NCBI RefSeq assembly: GCF_000350225.1
Contig: NW_005179080.1
Location: 186,001 to 250,000 of the forward strand
Reading direction: 5' to 3'
From: Chondrus crispus
Taxonomy: Eukaryota > Rhodophyta > Florideophyceae > Gigartinales > Gigartinaceae
Length of the DNA stretch: 64,000 nt
This document shows positions 51,778 through 62,170 of the stretch, one piece after another (position 1 is the stretch's first letter; every line of letters begins with the position of its first letter). The translations under genes and the position numbers were made by a program. The notes under the pieces are model-generated. The model saw nothing but the letters and a program-made list of their open reading frames with translations, searched no databases and had not been told where the DNA came from.

Positions 51778-53867
51778 CAGGGGGGTAGCTCTATATCGCA
51801 CTTTTGAATAGCGCATTACCGGATATATGGCACTGTTTCGGGCTTGACACGAAATCAGCCACGTGTATGACATTACACACGTGTCGCTCTAGAAGCCCCT
51901 AGTAGAGGCCGTACTGTACAAGCGACCCGCATAGTACCTCCAACTTTGGCTTATGGCGACGGCGGCTCAGTAGTTCTGCACAGTTCCACCTCCTCAGAAT
52001 GACTTCACTAGTTCCCGGTGATACCACGAAACGATCTTGCCGCCGTTTAAGCTTGGAGGAGAAATCTCTGCTTCTCAGTGAACTGAGAAATGGAAAGTTT
52101 ATCGCACAAGTACAAAACCATTTTGGATGTTCTGGCCGCACCGTCTTTGACATTCAAAAAAATGCTGCTTCGATTCTTGAACAGGCAGCACTTCGTGGTT
52201 CTGGAATGACAAAAACTGTTAAACCATCGCAGTTTCCAGAAATCGATCAGCATTTATTCCAATGGGTTCAGATGGCTCGGTAGGCACGACTTCCGGTTAC
52301 GTCTGCATCATTATCTGCAAAAGCCCTTCACATCGGAGAGTTACTATTGTCGCAAAACAATTCTCCTCAACAGGAGGAGGCCTTGATCAAATTCAGTGCT
52401 TCTCCAACATGGGTTGGCAGATTCACTGCCCGCAATGCCCTTAGATCTGTACGTCTCCATGGTAAGGCTGGATCTGTTAATATTTCTGACGTTTCGCAAG
52501 GCATTGCGCAGCTCGGTGAAAATCTTTCCACCTATGGTGTGGACAACATATTTAACATGGATGAAACTGGGCTCTTCTTCAAACTATTTCCGAAGCAATC
52601 ATATGTTCTAGAATCCGAAGGTGGAAAGACAGTTCGTGGTGTAACGGGAATGGGTGCTAAAGATCGGGTTACGTTGTTCGTGTGCACTAATGCGACTGGA
52701 ACAAGAAAGCTACCAATGGCTATGGGTGGGAAAGCCAAAAATCCTCGTTGCTTCAGTCTTAGTCCCCCCCGCAGTTCCGTATATGTCTCAAAGAAACGCT
52801 TGGGCCGATACAATCACGTTCAAGCACTGGTTTACGTCCTGTTTCATTCCGTTCATTAGACGTCATACCTCCGATAAAGTTGCATTGGTCATGGACAACT
52901 GCGGGCCTCATAGCGCAGATTTGTGGGACACCTATGACCAAATTGCAATGTTTATGCTTCCGCCGAACTGTACTTCAGTTTATCAACCCATGGATATGGG
53001 GGTCATAGCCAGCTTTCAAGCTGCGCTATTGAAGGATTCTTCTTGGCAACATATGTAATGTACTCGAAGAACGTACTTCGTTGCGTCAAGCAGCTAAAAA
53101 AAGAAAGCCGACTTGAAAGGTCTGTCAGATGGGCACGATCCTAACCTTTTGGATGTCACAGAGATGGTTAAGCAGGCATGGGAAGAAGTTTCCGAGCGCA
53201 CATTAGCTCGGGGCTGGCTTAAGGCAGACATTTTACCTCGTGGGATGCACTTTCCTCTAGAGCAAATGCATGGCAAAGTAAAAGGGAAAAAACTTGATGA
53301 AGAAAACAAACAGGAACTACAAAAGGTTACACAGATGATTAAACGCATGAAGCTGAATGAAGACTGTGAACATACTGCCCCAGTTATGAATTCTAGTGAT
53401 GAAGTATTGGAGTATTCACTTAATGAATGGATAGAAATTGAAGAAAGTACAGTGATTCAAGAAGCGATATGCATCGACGCTTTCGATGAATATGAGAGTG
53501 ACTTCAGGTATAACTCTGTGGGGAGCAGTGATATTGCTGATGATCAGCCGAGCGCTGTTGAGGGGGCAGAGAGGAAGATAAAAGTCGCTCTCGGAGATTG
53601 CTGATGCATTCGAATCCGTGGAGGCATTCACTTCGGATGTAAATGTCCCCAGTGCGTCGGACGCAATCCGGCGTGCTCAAAGGGATCTCATCCGTTCCTA
53701 CCAAGGGCAAAAGAAACCAATGACGCAGAGATTGATGGTGGACTATGCATTGCCTAAACATAACTAAAAAATATCTTTTTCGAGAGTATTTGCTACATCG
53801 CACTATCGGATATATCGCACTTTGAAGCGTTGTGACACTGGGGTGCGATATATAGAAGGTACCACTG
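51778..53867 (+). mobile_element. Tigger/pogo-like DNA transposon, decayed
   Basis: A 2090-bp element with TA on both sides (51776-51777 and 53868-53869). The ends are CAGGGGGGTAGCTCTATATC on the left and, inverted, CAGTGGTACCTTCTATATAT on the right, each followed by CGCAC. Further copies of ATATCGCAC lie subterminally (near 51815-51840 and 53798-53820), typical transposase-binding repeats. The enclosed transposase is broken. Confidence 0.85.
51999..53604 (+). pseudogene. Tigger/pogo DDE transposase, frameshifted
   Basis: Four collinear fragments. 51999-52283 is a psq/CENP-B-type HTH (SLEEKSLLLSELRNGKFIAQVQNHFG). 52347-52859 has the first catalytic Asp in IFNMDETGLFFKLFPKQSYV. 52654-53058, in another frame, has VALVMDNCGPHS (second Asp) and LPPNCTSVYQPMDMGVIASF (third Asp). 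53113-53604 is the acidic C-terminal tail. At least three frameshifts or stops separate the parts. Different subfamily from the intact pogo element at 34.5 kb, judging by TIR sequence. Confidence 0.85.
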
Positions 53868-54256
53868 TATTGTATATGTATAAATGGAGAAGCCAATCAC
53901 TGCTGACCGACATACAAGAACCCATATAATACAAATCTACAGCACCGAGAAAGTGCCAGGTACCCTTCCCCAAAAGGGAATTTGTGGACACCGGGTTATT
54001 AAAGGACAAATAAATTATGAGCCAGTAACTGAGGCTGTTGGCAACCAAAAGGGCCTGTTTTTTGACTCCAAGTGTTCCAACGAGCTACCGTATCTTACCG
54101 TATCGAATTCAAACCGCAAAGCCCGCCATTTTTGTCGGTAAGGGCGGAAATCCACAATAAGGTTGAACTTTGTAACTGTCAAATCCCTCTTTGGCGCTCC
54201 TGTAAACCACTCTTCCATGCATTGTCTACCATTACCTCTTTCCACTTTCCCCCTAG

Positions 54257-56219
54257 ATGGCTCCCTTAATGCGACATCAAACGAAAGCCCGAAAATATGG
54301 AAGAGAAATCAATCTCTCGAGGCTTGAAGCGAAAAAGAAATCAATTCACCTCCTCAAAACCACCAAGCTTTCTCTGCGCAAAATTGCGGAATCGACTGGG
54401 CTATCGAAGACGCTGGTCGGTAACCTCAAAGAACTGCTCCGAAACGATGAATCGGATGAAATTGAACGACAATGCCGCAAGGTCGAGGCAACAAAAAAGG
54501 GAGCAAAGACTGTACTTTCCCAAGATGAGGAAAAAATGATTGTTCAACGCCTCATATATGCAGCAAAGCGGGGTTTTGCTGTAGACGTTGCAGGAATCAA
54601 ACGAATAATGGCAGAAGTCGCTGCGGATGGACGAAAAGGATGGAAGAATTGTGTGCCTTCGGACGACGCTGTTCGTGCTTTTCGAGCAAGGCATCGTGAA
54701 ATCACGTTTCGAAATTATGAGCGTAAAGAGAACGCAAAGCTAAAGGGAGAGTCTTACTCGCATGTGCAGCGATACTTCGAAGTGCTACAAAATATTGAGT
54801 CAAAACGTCCAGGCATTCTTGATGACGGTGATCGCATCTGGAATGTTGACGAGACAGCAGTTGAATCAACTTTTGGAAAAAAGCGAAAGGTTTTTTGGTC
54901 CTTCAAACAGCCATCATGGTGGCTTCGTCGCTTCAGCCAAAACAGCTGGCGCTGGCAAGCATATTACTTGTGTAGTCGCAGTGTCTGCATCTGGGCGTAA
55001 AGCACCTCCCTTTTTCATTGTAGCCGAGAAGCCAGTTATGTCGAACCGGGTCGAGCCTCTTCCTAATATATACAGAAAGAGCGGAAATGTGTGCCGTAAG
55101 TTTGAGCAAAAGAATTGGTTTCTAAGCGATGGTGTCATTAAGTGTACAGAAAAAGGTTCAATGGAGATGTCCGTAATGCCTGCTTTTGTGAAGCATCTGA
55201 ATGCTTTCGTTCGCTCTTTTCTGTCACAGGATGTGACATATTTGCTTTCTCTTGACGGCCACGGATCTCGAAATGGTGTAGAATGGCTCGAAATCTGTGC
55301 TGCAAATAGGTGTGAGGTGGTGGTATCACCAGCAAACACTTCACACTTTTTGCAACCATGTGATCAGTTTGTGAACAAAACGTTCAAGACAAAGATGCGA
55401 GCAATAAGGGACGAGTTCACCAAGTCTTTTATTTTGGATACTGGCAGCTTGAGGTTCAATCTTATTTGTGGTGTTCGCGCTTATAATTCAATAACAGTTG
55501 CGGATGCAGGTGCATCATTCGCCAAAGCAGGTCTCTTTCCTTTCCGTGCAGATTTTGCTACCCAATTTAATGAGGACAGTGCGAAATCTTCTCTGTCCAC
55601 AACGAGACGAGTAACTGATGCCAAAACAGTAGCAGCGCTACAAAGGGTCATACTGTCCAATTCGTACGGGCACGCTCGTAAACTGCAAGAAGTACATATT
55701 ATTATAAGACAGTTCAAATCATACTTTTGAGATGTGCCACGCCAACGCCGGTATTGTCTGCTGTAGGCGACAACAGGAGAAAAACTTCGCTCTCGATTGC
55801 GGCGCTCCAGCGCAGTGGCTAACAATGGAAGAATCTTTGCAAAGGAGGAGGGATCAAGAAGCCCAAAAACTGTCCCTTGAACAGGAAAAGTTGCGTCAAA
55901 AACGGCGGCGTCCGTGGCTAAGTATCGGAGGAAGGAGGCAGCTCAGGCTGAGAAGCGCAAGAAAGACCTTGCCCGTTCTAAGCGCAAGCAAGAACAAACG
56001 GATGAGCTTGCTCGTAAAGCTGAAGCTTGCAAGCAGAAAGCGAATCAAAGGGCGATAGCGAAGGCGAAAAAGGCTGCAAACACCCAACAAAGATTGGGCG
56101 TGAAGCGAAAGGGCGTTTCAAAGAGACAGCGGGGATCATTCTCGCGGAAAGTGGCTATGGAGATAGTCGCAGGCTTACTGAAGAGCGCAGCGAGTGGTCG
56201 AATCTTTGTCCTTAATTAA
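54257..56219 (+). pseudogene. pogo-type DDE transposase, frameshifted
   Basis: Frame one (54257-55000) has an HTH TTKLSLRKIAESTGLSKTLV and the first catalytic Asp in RIWNVDETAVES. An indel near 54,895 moves the reading to a second frame (to 55730), with HITCVVAVSASGRKAPPFFI, TYLLSLDGHGSRNGVEW (second Asp) and VVSPANTSHFLQPCDQFVNK (third Asp). After a stop at 55728, a Lys/Arg/Gln-rich helical tail (EESLQRRRDQEAQKLSLEQE, then KYRRKEAAQAEKRKKD) is spread over two frames to 56219. The family is the fungal/oomycete-like pogo group with a basic coiled-coil tail. Confidence 0.82.
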
Positions 56220-56548
56220 CCAGTATCTTGTAAAATGATCTGTCTAGAAAGCTTCATTGAATGGCGTTCCTCGACATTTTTGAGCGTTTTCTGTCCATTT
56301 CACCTAGACATTAGACCTTTATCACAGTTAGAAGGGTACTGCTGAAAGAGCCAATACATTGCCAGAACACAGCGCAGATTCTGTAAACAACGAATTCATT
56401 GCAGATTACAGCAGTAAAAGTCGAGAATGCCAACAATTTGTCACAATATTCTACCATGACCACATACGTGGCTGTACAGTGCTGATCAAGTCAGAAACGA
56501 GGCGGGTAAACTATTACAAAAAAGCCCGCCTTATTTCCAAACCACTCA
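56220..56548. other. spacer between the two transposase genes
   Basis: About 330 bp. Contains GCGGG...CCCGC near 56504-56530 that could be an eroded inverted end, but I see no convincing partner on the right. Confidence 0.4.
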
Positions 56549-56740
56549 ATGATTGTGCATAAGACTGAAATCGGGACTGCGGCCAGGTCCTCCGACAATC
56601 CTTCCCCTCACATCCCCCATTCCAACTTCCTCTTATCTCACGATAACCTCGACCCTCCCCTTGATCCGAACTCTCGCTCCCTCCCTCAACCCCCCACACC
56701 CTTCGTTCCATCACCCCCTGACACACCTCTCGTTCCAACC

Positions 56741-58012
56741 ATGACAAATGTCAGCCAAGCTCAAGCTGCCACAGCACTGCAATTGCTCGCAGATGCGGCC
56801 GTGGACCGCCGCAACGAGCTTCGACAGTTCGAAGATGACAGCGATCCATTCGACTCCGATGAAAACGATGACTTGGATGCGCCCATCTTCGATAGATTTT
56901 ACGAGCAGGGAGGTTCTGCCGCTATACTCGAGATGACGAACTTCGACCCTACACAGTTTTTGGGAATATGGTCTGGATTTCAGGGTGTCATATCTCAGGG
57001 CTATAACGCGGGACAGGGTAGGAAGTCAATCCATAGCGGCAAGGACGTACTTTTTATGACATTGTGTGTCGTAAAACACGGAGGACAGTGGGATTTTCTT
57101 GCGAAAATGTTCGGATTGAAGGGTCCGTCTTTTGAAAAACTGATTATGAAATTCGTAGACCTGCTGTGGCTACCTGTTTACGAGCAATATGTTGAGCATC
57201 ACGCGACCAAGTGGACAATGACGGCTGTGTCGGATGTTGGGCGTTTGTTTAGGCATTTCCCTGTGGCTCGGTATGCTACAGATGTGACTTTCCAGCCAAG
57301 CTACCGTCCAAGTGGTAGCATGCAGGAGGGCAAAAAGTACTATAGTGGAAAGCATAAACAATATGGCTATAAAATGGAAGTCTCCGTGCTTCCGAATGGA
57401 ATGGCCATTGGCTGTAGCGAGCATGAGCCCGGGTCAGTCTCCGATCTGACTCTTTTTCAGAGGATGCAGTATTTTCACGACAAGCAGCTGCAGAAGAAAG
57501 GGGAGGAGAAGGAGTGGGATGACGATGGGCCGTATGTGGGCAAATATCCGGAAAGCTGGGCTGTCTTATGTGACAAGGGATACCAAGGAGCTTTAGAATT
57601 CTGCCGTGTAATTCATCCAACTAAAAAGCCGCCGCATGCTGTAATGCCTCCTACGGATGTCAAGCGAAATCGTCTTATTTCAAGTGACAGAATTATTGTC
57701 GAAATTTTTTTTGGCAGGCTGTGTGGAATTTGGAACGTCATGGGGTCTAAATGGAAGTGGAACGAAAAATCGTATGATCCAATTTTCAAATTGTGCTTGG
57801 GACTTACCAATTTCCATATTAGGTGGAATCCGTTACGGCAAGAGGATGGGCAGGTTTATGGGCAAATAAGGACGCGGTGGTTTAGGCTAGCTGAGAACCA
57901 GGCAAGGAGGAGGAAACTCGTACAAGAAAAATATCGCGAGAAGCGAAGAAGGCGCATGAACATTCAGTTCAGGGCGGGTGGCGTTCCTGATCGCGACCCT
58001 GATGGTATATGA
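56741..58012 (+). CDS. DDE_4/Harbinger-type transposase, intact
   Basis: 423 residues from the ATG at 56741; the frame is open from 56549 with a Pro/Ser-rich extension that is probably leader. After an acidic N-terminal region, the helical part (GKDVLFMTLCVVKHGGQWDFLAKMFG) is the usual prelude to the nuclease. The catalytic core is YATDVTFQPSYRPSG (first Asp), YYSGKHKQYGYKMEVSVLPN, VLCDKGYQGA (second Asp) and DRIIVEIFFGRLCGIWNVM (Glu). The end is strongly basic (RRRKLVQEKYREKRRRRM). Intact, so potentially functional. It differs clearly from the Harbinger-type gene at 43.2 kb. Confidence 0.82.
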   Translation: MTNVSQAQAATALQLLADAAVDRRNELRQFEDDSDPFDSDENDDLDAPIFDRFYEQGGSAAILEMTNFDPTQFLGIWSGFQGVISQGYNAGQGRKSIHSGKDVLFMTLCVVKHGGQWDFLAKMFGLKGPSFEKLIMKFVDLLWLPVYEQYVEHHATKWTMTAVSDVGRLFRHFPVARYATDVTFQPSYRPSGSMQEGKKYYSGKHKQYGYKMEVSVLPNGMAIGCSEHEPGSVSDLTLFQRMQYFHDKQLQKKGEEKEWDDDGPYVGKYPESWAVLCDKGYQGALEFCRVIHPTKKPPHAVMPPTDVKRNRLISSDRIIVEIFFGRLCGIWNVMGSKWKWNEKSYDPIFKLCLGLTNFHIRWNPLRQEDGQVYGQIRTRWFRLAENQARRRKLVQEKYREKRRRRMNIQFRAGGVPDRDPDGI

Positions 58013-58351
58013 CGTAGTGGTTAGGTGAATTCGTAAATATTTATCAGTTATGTGGTTGACTACAGTGCACAACCATGTTTACAAAGTCTATCGATGCGCA
58101 CTGAATGACTTGGTGGCGATGTTTTTGCAAAGTGATTTACGGAGAATATCGATCTTTTGGGTGGTGCTCTGTCTTTGGGGAGAAAAGCGGTCTTTGGTTA
58201 GGAGACCTATTGTGAGAGGGTATACAGTGAGGAGAAGATTGATACCCGCAAAACGTTTACAGGACGTGTAGTATGGACAGGCGGATGGCCACCGCGAAAT
58301 ATGTCCATTAATTCCCTTTTGGGGAAGGGTAGAAAGGCCCTCAAGAGAAAT

Positions 58352-58396
58352 CTTGATCAATGGCCTTTCACGCGCGGTGAAAGGCCATTGATCAAG
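58352..58396. repeat. 45-bp perfect hairpin (20-bp arms)
   Basis: Arms 58352-58371 and 58377-58396 are perfect reverse complements around GCGCG. Begins 21 bp outside the 4.4-kb element's TA duplication. Confidence 0.85.
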
Positions 58397-58404
58397 CCTT
58401 AAAG

Positions 58405-58461
58405 TTTAAGGGGATGACTGGTGAAACTTTCAGTGAAAGTTTCACCAGTCATCCCCTTAAA
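58405..58461. repeat. 57-bp perfect palindrome with 1-base centre
   Basis: Arms 58405-58432 and 58434-58461 are perfect 28-base reverse complements about a single G. The same architecture is seen in the 43-bp palindrome at 42831-42873, with different sequence. Confidence 0.9.
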
Positions 58462-58989
58462 TCGCCTAAATTCAGTCGAAAAGAACCAAAACGGCCAAAA
58501 GGGCGTTCTCCAGCACCGTTCTGCACTGTTCTGCTGAAAAATAAATAAGTAAAAATAAATAAACATTTTCATTTTGATTGCTGGACAGGAGGCGTCCACG
58601 CAGGTTGTACCCTTCGTACTCAAAAAGCCCCATCGAAACAGCCCTAACCACACTCGCCCCCTTACAGCGCCCTCAACTGGGACCCTCAACTGGGGCCCTC
58701 AACTGATTTGCATTCATGCAACCCTTACATACAAGTTCAGAGTTGTACATCGCCTCCCTCTCTCCACGCCCCTTTCCTCAACTCTCCCATCTCATTCCCG
58801 CACCTCTCCCATCCCGCCAACACAGAGTCGTCATCAACCCCTCACCGACAACTGACGCCCCACTCTCTGCGAAATTTTCATCACACACCCTCTCCCGTCC
58901 GCCCCATCGCACCGCCGTCCGCTCTCGCCCGCCCCGCCTTCATTACCATATCCGCGCTCACCACACACCTCCCACACGCAGACGCACAA

Positions 58990-59036
58990 ACACACACACA
59001 CACACACACACACTCACACACACACACACACACACA
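58990..59036. repeat. CA microsatellite
   Basis: About 22 CA units with one CT interruption, ending 31 bp before the ATG of the four-TM gene, so probably within its 5' UTR. Confidence 0.95.
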
Positions 59037-59067
59037 GGCGTGCACGTTATCGCTCGTGCCACGCATC

Positions 59068-59607
59068 ATGGTTGCAGAATTGCATCGGGCAAAGCTGCGC
59101 GATTTAGCCATAAGCGCCCTCATCCTTCTCGGCTTCGCTCTAGTCCCTTTCATCTTTACTGTTGCCAAGCATGAAAAATTTTCTTCCACCCCCCTTCGCC
59201 TCGTCCAAGACATCTGTCTCGGCGTCTCGATTCCCCTCTTTCTTCTCGGCGCCACTCCTTTGATGTACTATTGGCGCAAGGGTCGAGACTCCGATGACCC
59301 CATGCTTTCCAATCCCACCCCTGCTCAACTGAAAACCATTCTCATCGCTGCAGTCTCCATCGCATGCGGTTGCCTCTTGCTCATCTGCGGTAACGTTGTT
59401 ACCTTAGTTGGTTACATCCAAAAACATCCATGGCGCTGGGTCTTTACGTTTGAAATTTTGGCATTGATTATGTTGATCGCCACTATGATCTGCGTCATCC
59501 AGATAACCTTGCAAGTGCGAGCACTTCGAAAGCAAATCAATTCAACCATGCCGCCCACTAATCCACAACCGCACACAAAGGACACCCGGCAATTTGCGGC
59601 TATGTAA
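59068..59607 (+). CDS. small four-TM membrane protein, unknown family
   Basis: 179 residues from ATG 59068; the frame is open upstream, but that part is Pro/Ser/His/Thr low-complexity including the CA repeat. Four hydrophobic helices are clear: about 13-33 (DLAISALILLGFALVPFIFT), 44-66 (LVQDICLGVSIPLFLLGATP), 88-113 (TILIAAVSIACGCLLLICGN) and 123-147 (WVFTFEILALIMLIATMICV). The N-terminus and C-terminus are short and basic/hydrophilic. The layout resembles tetraspan proteins, but no tetraspanin CCG motif or other signature is present. Function unknown. Confidence 0.65.
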   Translation: MVAELHRAKLRDLAISALILLGFALVPFIFTVAKHEKFSSTPLRLVQDICLGVSIPLFLLGATPLMYYWRKGRDSDDPMLSNPTPAQLKTILIAAVSIACGCLLLICGNVVTLVGYIQKHPWRWVFTFEILALIMLIATMICVIQITLQVRALRKQINSTMPPTNPQPHTKDTRQFAAM

Positions 59608-60394
59608 TCGAGTGTAAGACATGATGAACCAAAGGTATTGCTGTTCTGTCTCTTGCTGTTCTGGCTATTGCTGTTCTGGCTATTGCTGTTCTGGCTCTCA
59701 CCTGCCTTCATCTGCCTTGCTATTTATTTTGGACGATTCCAGTCGGGGTGAACGTTTGCTTCCCTGTCGCCTCGTGTCTACAATGAGAGGCTGAGAATAC
59801 AATGGCGACATCATATGCATTGTTTTTATAGCATGTTCCGAAAACAGTCGCGTAATTCTTCAGGTCAAGTTTACACCAAAGCCCAGCAGCCGGTGGTGTG
59901 CGTGCCCCTTGGCTGCATTTGGGTTTACACGTTTCCCTCTTGCCTCCGGCCTCTCGCAAAAAGTGTGCGCCATATCCAGCTCGAGCGCAGTATCCATCGT
60001 CGACGAGGAGTATCACCATGCGCACGTCGCCACTTTGTTAAGTAATATATTTCCGAGAGTGTAAATCTCTAGAGTGTCGAGCCAATCAAATTCTGTACTT
60101 GTCCATTCCATCAGAGTGTTTCGTTTCTGTTTTGTTCTTACCCCGACGTACAGTACAGGCCATGGGAAGCATCTTGGAACCGTATCCAGGGTTCGAGATG
60201 GCGATGCGTTGAACAAACCAAACGAGGCGAGGCCTCTAGAATCTTGTCCATATCTCAATTATCGGAAACCTCTTTATCCTTTGCACAAGCCTTCCCACAG
60301 AGACGACCGCTAGGGAGCGAAGACAGTCACTCCTTTTCGAATCTCACCTAAAGCCACCCTCAACACTGATACTATACGACAGCCTTCCTGATAT
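59608..60394. other. convergent spacer with minisatellite
   Basis: A 787-bp spacer between the convergent four-TM and PheRS genes. Contains a 15-bp tandem repeat and otherwise short, unsupported frames. Confidence 0.5.
59638..59697. repeat. 15-bp minisatellite x4
   Basis: Four units of TTGCTGTTCTGGCTA (two perfect, two with changes at the end) directly after the stop of the four-TM gene, in its probable 3' UTR. Confidence 0.92.
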
Positions 60395-62170
60395 TTACAG
60401 AAAGGTTTCAAGATCGAACTCCATCGCTGAGCATGGATAGCTCAATGAAAAATTACTGAGAACTTCGGGGTGTACCCATCCCAGTGCTCCAATGCTCTTT
60501 CCTTCAAAGAAAATGTGAGCCCTTCGACCTTCAAAGAAAGCGCCATCTGTGCACGATGCGGCATCGATAGACCATGTCCCTTTCTCTATGCCATTCCCCC
60601 TTCTCACTCCCAAGGTATTCATCACACTCTCTAACAACCCCTGTATCACCTCGAAACCGGCAGCAGTTGCACAGTAGATCGCTGCAACTTTTCTCCGATT
60701 GGAGGCCAGTACCTCGGCGTTGTCATCCTTCAACACTACATCGCCTACCTCGAATAGTTTGATTGGTACCTTGGACTTTCTATTCTCACGGAGCGTCTTG
60801 AGAAGGCCTGGGAGAAGAGATGTTCTGCACTCCTCAAACTCGAGAGTTTTTGGATTTCCAATCTTAACCGCCACTGTACCATCATCCGTTCGTCGCAGCA
60901 ATCCGAAATTTTCCGCGTTGGACACTGTGACCCATGTCAATATCTCTGTGTATCCCTGCTGAGCGAGACCCTCGCGTCTGACGAGGTCTGCCAAATGATT
61001 GAGCGGTTGTTGCTTTCCGACAGTCGAAGTCTCCGGAACGCGTTCCGGCACGTTGTTGAAACCGTACCCTACGGCCACGTCACACATAATGTCAGCCGCG
61101 TGAAGGACATCAGACCTGATAATTGGGACATTTACACCAATTGTCTTGTCGTCAACAATCGACGCGGGAAGCTGCATTCGCCCCAGCATGGACACCATTT
61201 CACTGGCTTGCAACTCCACCCCAATGGACTTGTTGATGTAGCTGATGTCCGCAGTAACTTGCGGAGTAGAAAAGTCCGGCGTGATCATGGTGGCCGCACC
61301 AGCGTAGTCAACTTGCACCGATTCGCAAGTGTACGGCTTTTCGCAATAGCGTGAAAACATCGCGATAAGGGTATTTAGCACAATGCTCGCCTTCGTCTTG
61401 TCTGTGGCAGTGCACTCAATGAGCATATTTCTCGTGTTCAACGTGATCTTGGAATGATCGCCGTTAATGATGGGCGGCATGGAAAGGACGGTACGCTTCT
61501 TGTCGTGTATGACAGGGTACCTCGGACAATCACGAATGATTCCGAGGTATTTTTTGAGCTGCGGATCCTCTTCATACAGTTCCATTAGTGCTTCGGCGTC
61601 GTACTCCTCTTCCTTTGAGAGCGGAACAAACTTGATCTCTTTCGGCGGAAGAGCTTCATATGTGAACGGCCCTTCGATGGTATCGAGATCATGGGTACCA
61701 ATGGCGACCAAAGTGCGTCGCCTACAAATGTTCTGATGGAGCTTTTCCTGCAACTCAATCAAGCTCTGGTACACAGCCTCAGTCATGTTCATATCTCGCA
61801 ACACTGCGCAGTACACATACGGTCGGACTTCAGCAACTTCCTGTTTGACCTCAAAGCGCAACGAGGGGCTACCTTCAATTCGGTACTTGGGCAGCGCTGG
61901 GTCGAGCTTCAAGAAGACTCGGAGTGCTTGAGCAAGACCCTCCAGGCAAAGAAGATCATAGCGGTTTGCCGGGACTTCGATCTTGTAATTGACCACCTCA
62001 GAGACCTCAACGCCTGCAGACATGGCACGGGAACCGATTGCAGGCTTCTCGCTGACGACATCATCAAGCTCTAAGCCGAACTCAAAGCATAGCTCGTCGA
62101 ACTCGTCCCTCGTGTATGTCTTGCCCAACAACTCGAAGAGACGATCGCGCGAAACGGAAACGGTCGGCAT
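60395..62170 (-). CDS. FARSB: cytosolic phenylalanyl-tRNA synthetase beta subunit
   Basis: 591 residues, the typical length of the archaeal/eukaryotic PheRS beta chain (about 590). It pairs with the alpha chain to charge tRNA-Phe. The N-terminus MPTVSVSRDRLFELLGKTYT aligns with the family start. Then come KIEVPANRYDLLCLEGLAQALR (B1-like), the B3/B4 editing module (about 100-280, including RNMLIECTATDKTKA), the B5 helix region with CDVAVGYGFNNVPERVP, and a catalytic-like core with NHLADLVRREGLAQQGYTE and PIKLFEVGDVV. It lacks the bacterial OB and ferredoxin-fold anticodon domains, so it is the cytosolic not the organellar form. No intron or targeting leader. Confidence 0.95.
   Translation of the reverse strand: MPTVSVSRDRLFELLGKTYTRDEFDELCFEFGLELDDVVSEKPAIGSRAMSAGVEVSEVVNYKIEVPANRYDLLCLEGLAQALRVFLKLDPALPKYRIEGSPSLRFEVKQEVAEVRPYVYCAVLRDMNMTEAVYQSLIELQEKLHQNICRRRTLVAIGTHDLDTIEGPFTYEALPPKEIKFVPLSKEEEYDAEALMELYEEDPQLKKYLGIIRDCPRYPVIHDKKRTVLSMPPIINGDHSKITLNTRNMLIECTATDKTKASIVLNTLIAMFSRYCEKPYTCESVQVDYAGAATMITPDFSTPQVTADISYINKSIGVELQASEMVSMLGRMQLPASIVDDKTIGVNVPIIRSDVLHAADIMCDVAVGYGFNNVPERVPETSTVGKQQPLNHLADLVRREGLAQQGYTEILTWVTVSNAENFGLLRRTDDGTVAVKIGNPKTLEFEECRTSLLPGLLKTLRENRKSKVPIKLFEVGDVVLKDDNAEVLASNRRKVAAIYCATAAGFEVIQGLLESVMNTLGVRRGNGIEKGTWSIDAASCTDGAFFEGRRAHIFFEGKSIGALGWVHPEVLSNFSLSYPCSAMEFDLETFL

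Larger units (their letters stand above)
53963..58329 (+). mobile_element. 4.4-kb TIR element carrying two unrelated transposase genes
   Basis: Inverted ends CCCTTCCCCAAAAGGGAATT are found at 53963-53982 and, reversed, ending 58329. TA lies on both outer sides (53961-53962, 58330-58331) and similarity continues inward to a GGACA block. Between them lie a broken pogo-type transposase (54257-56219) and an intact DDE_4-type transposase (56741-58012). TA duplication and end sequence suit the pogo gene. The second gene is either a later insertion whose own ends are eroded or genuine cargo. Confidence 0.75.
58330..59067. other. spacer with palindromes, 5' UTR and CA repeat
   Basis: It starts with two perfect palindromes next to the transposon end and continues through A/T-rich DNA and a C-rich leader to a CA microsatellite just before the four-TM gene. 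Confidence 0.6.

Noticed and set aside
59412..59711. Minus-strand frame with Gln-Asn-Ser repeats
   Set aside because: The repeats are the translation of the 15-bp minisatellite read backwards; it is antisense to the four-TM gene.
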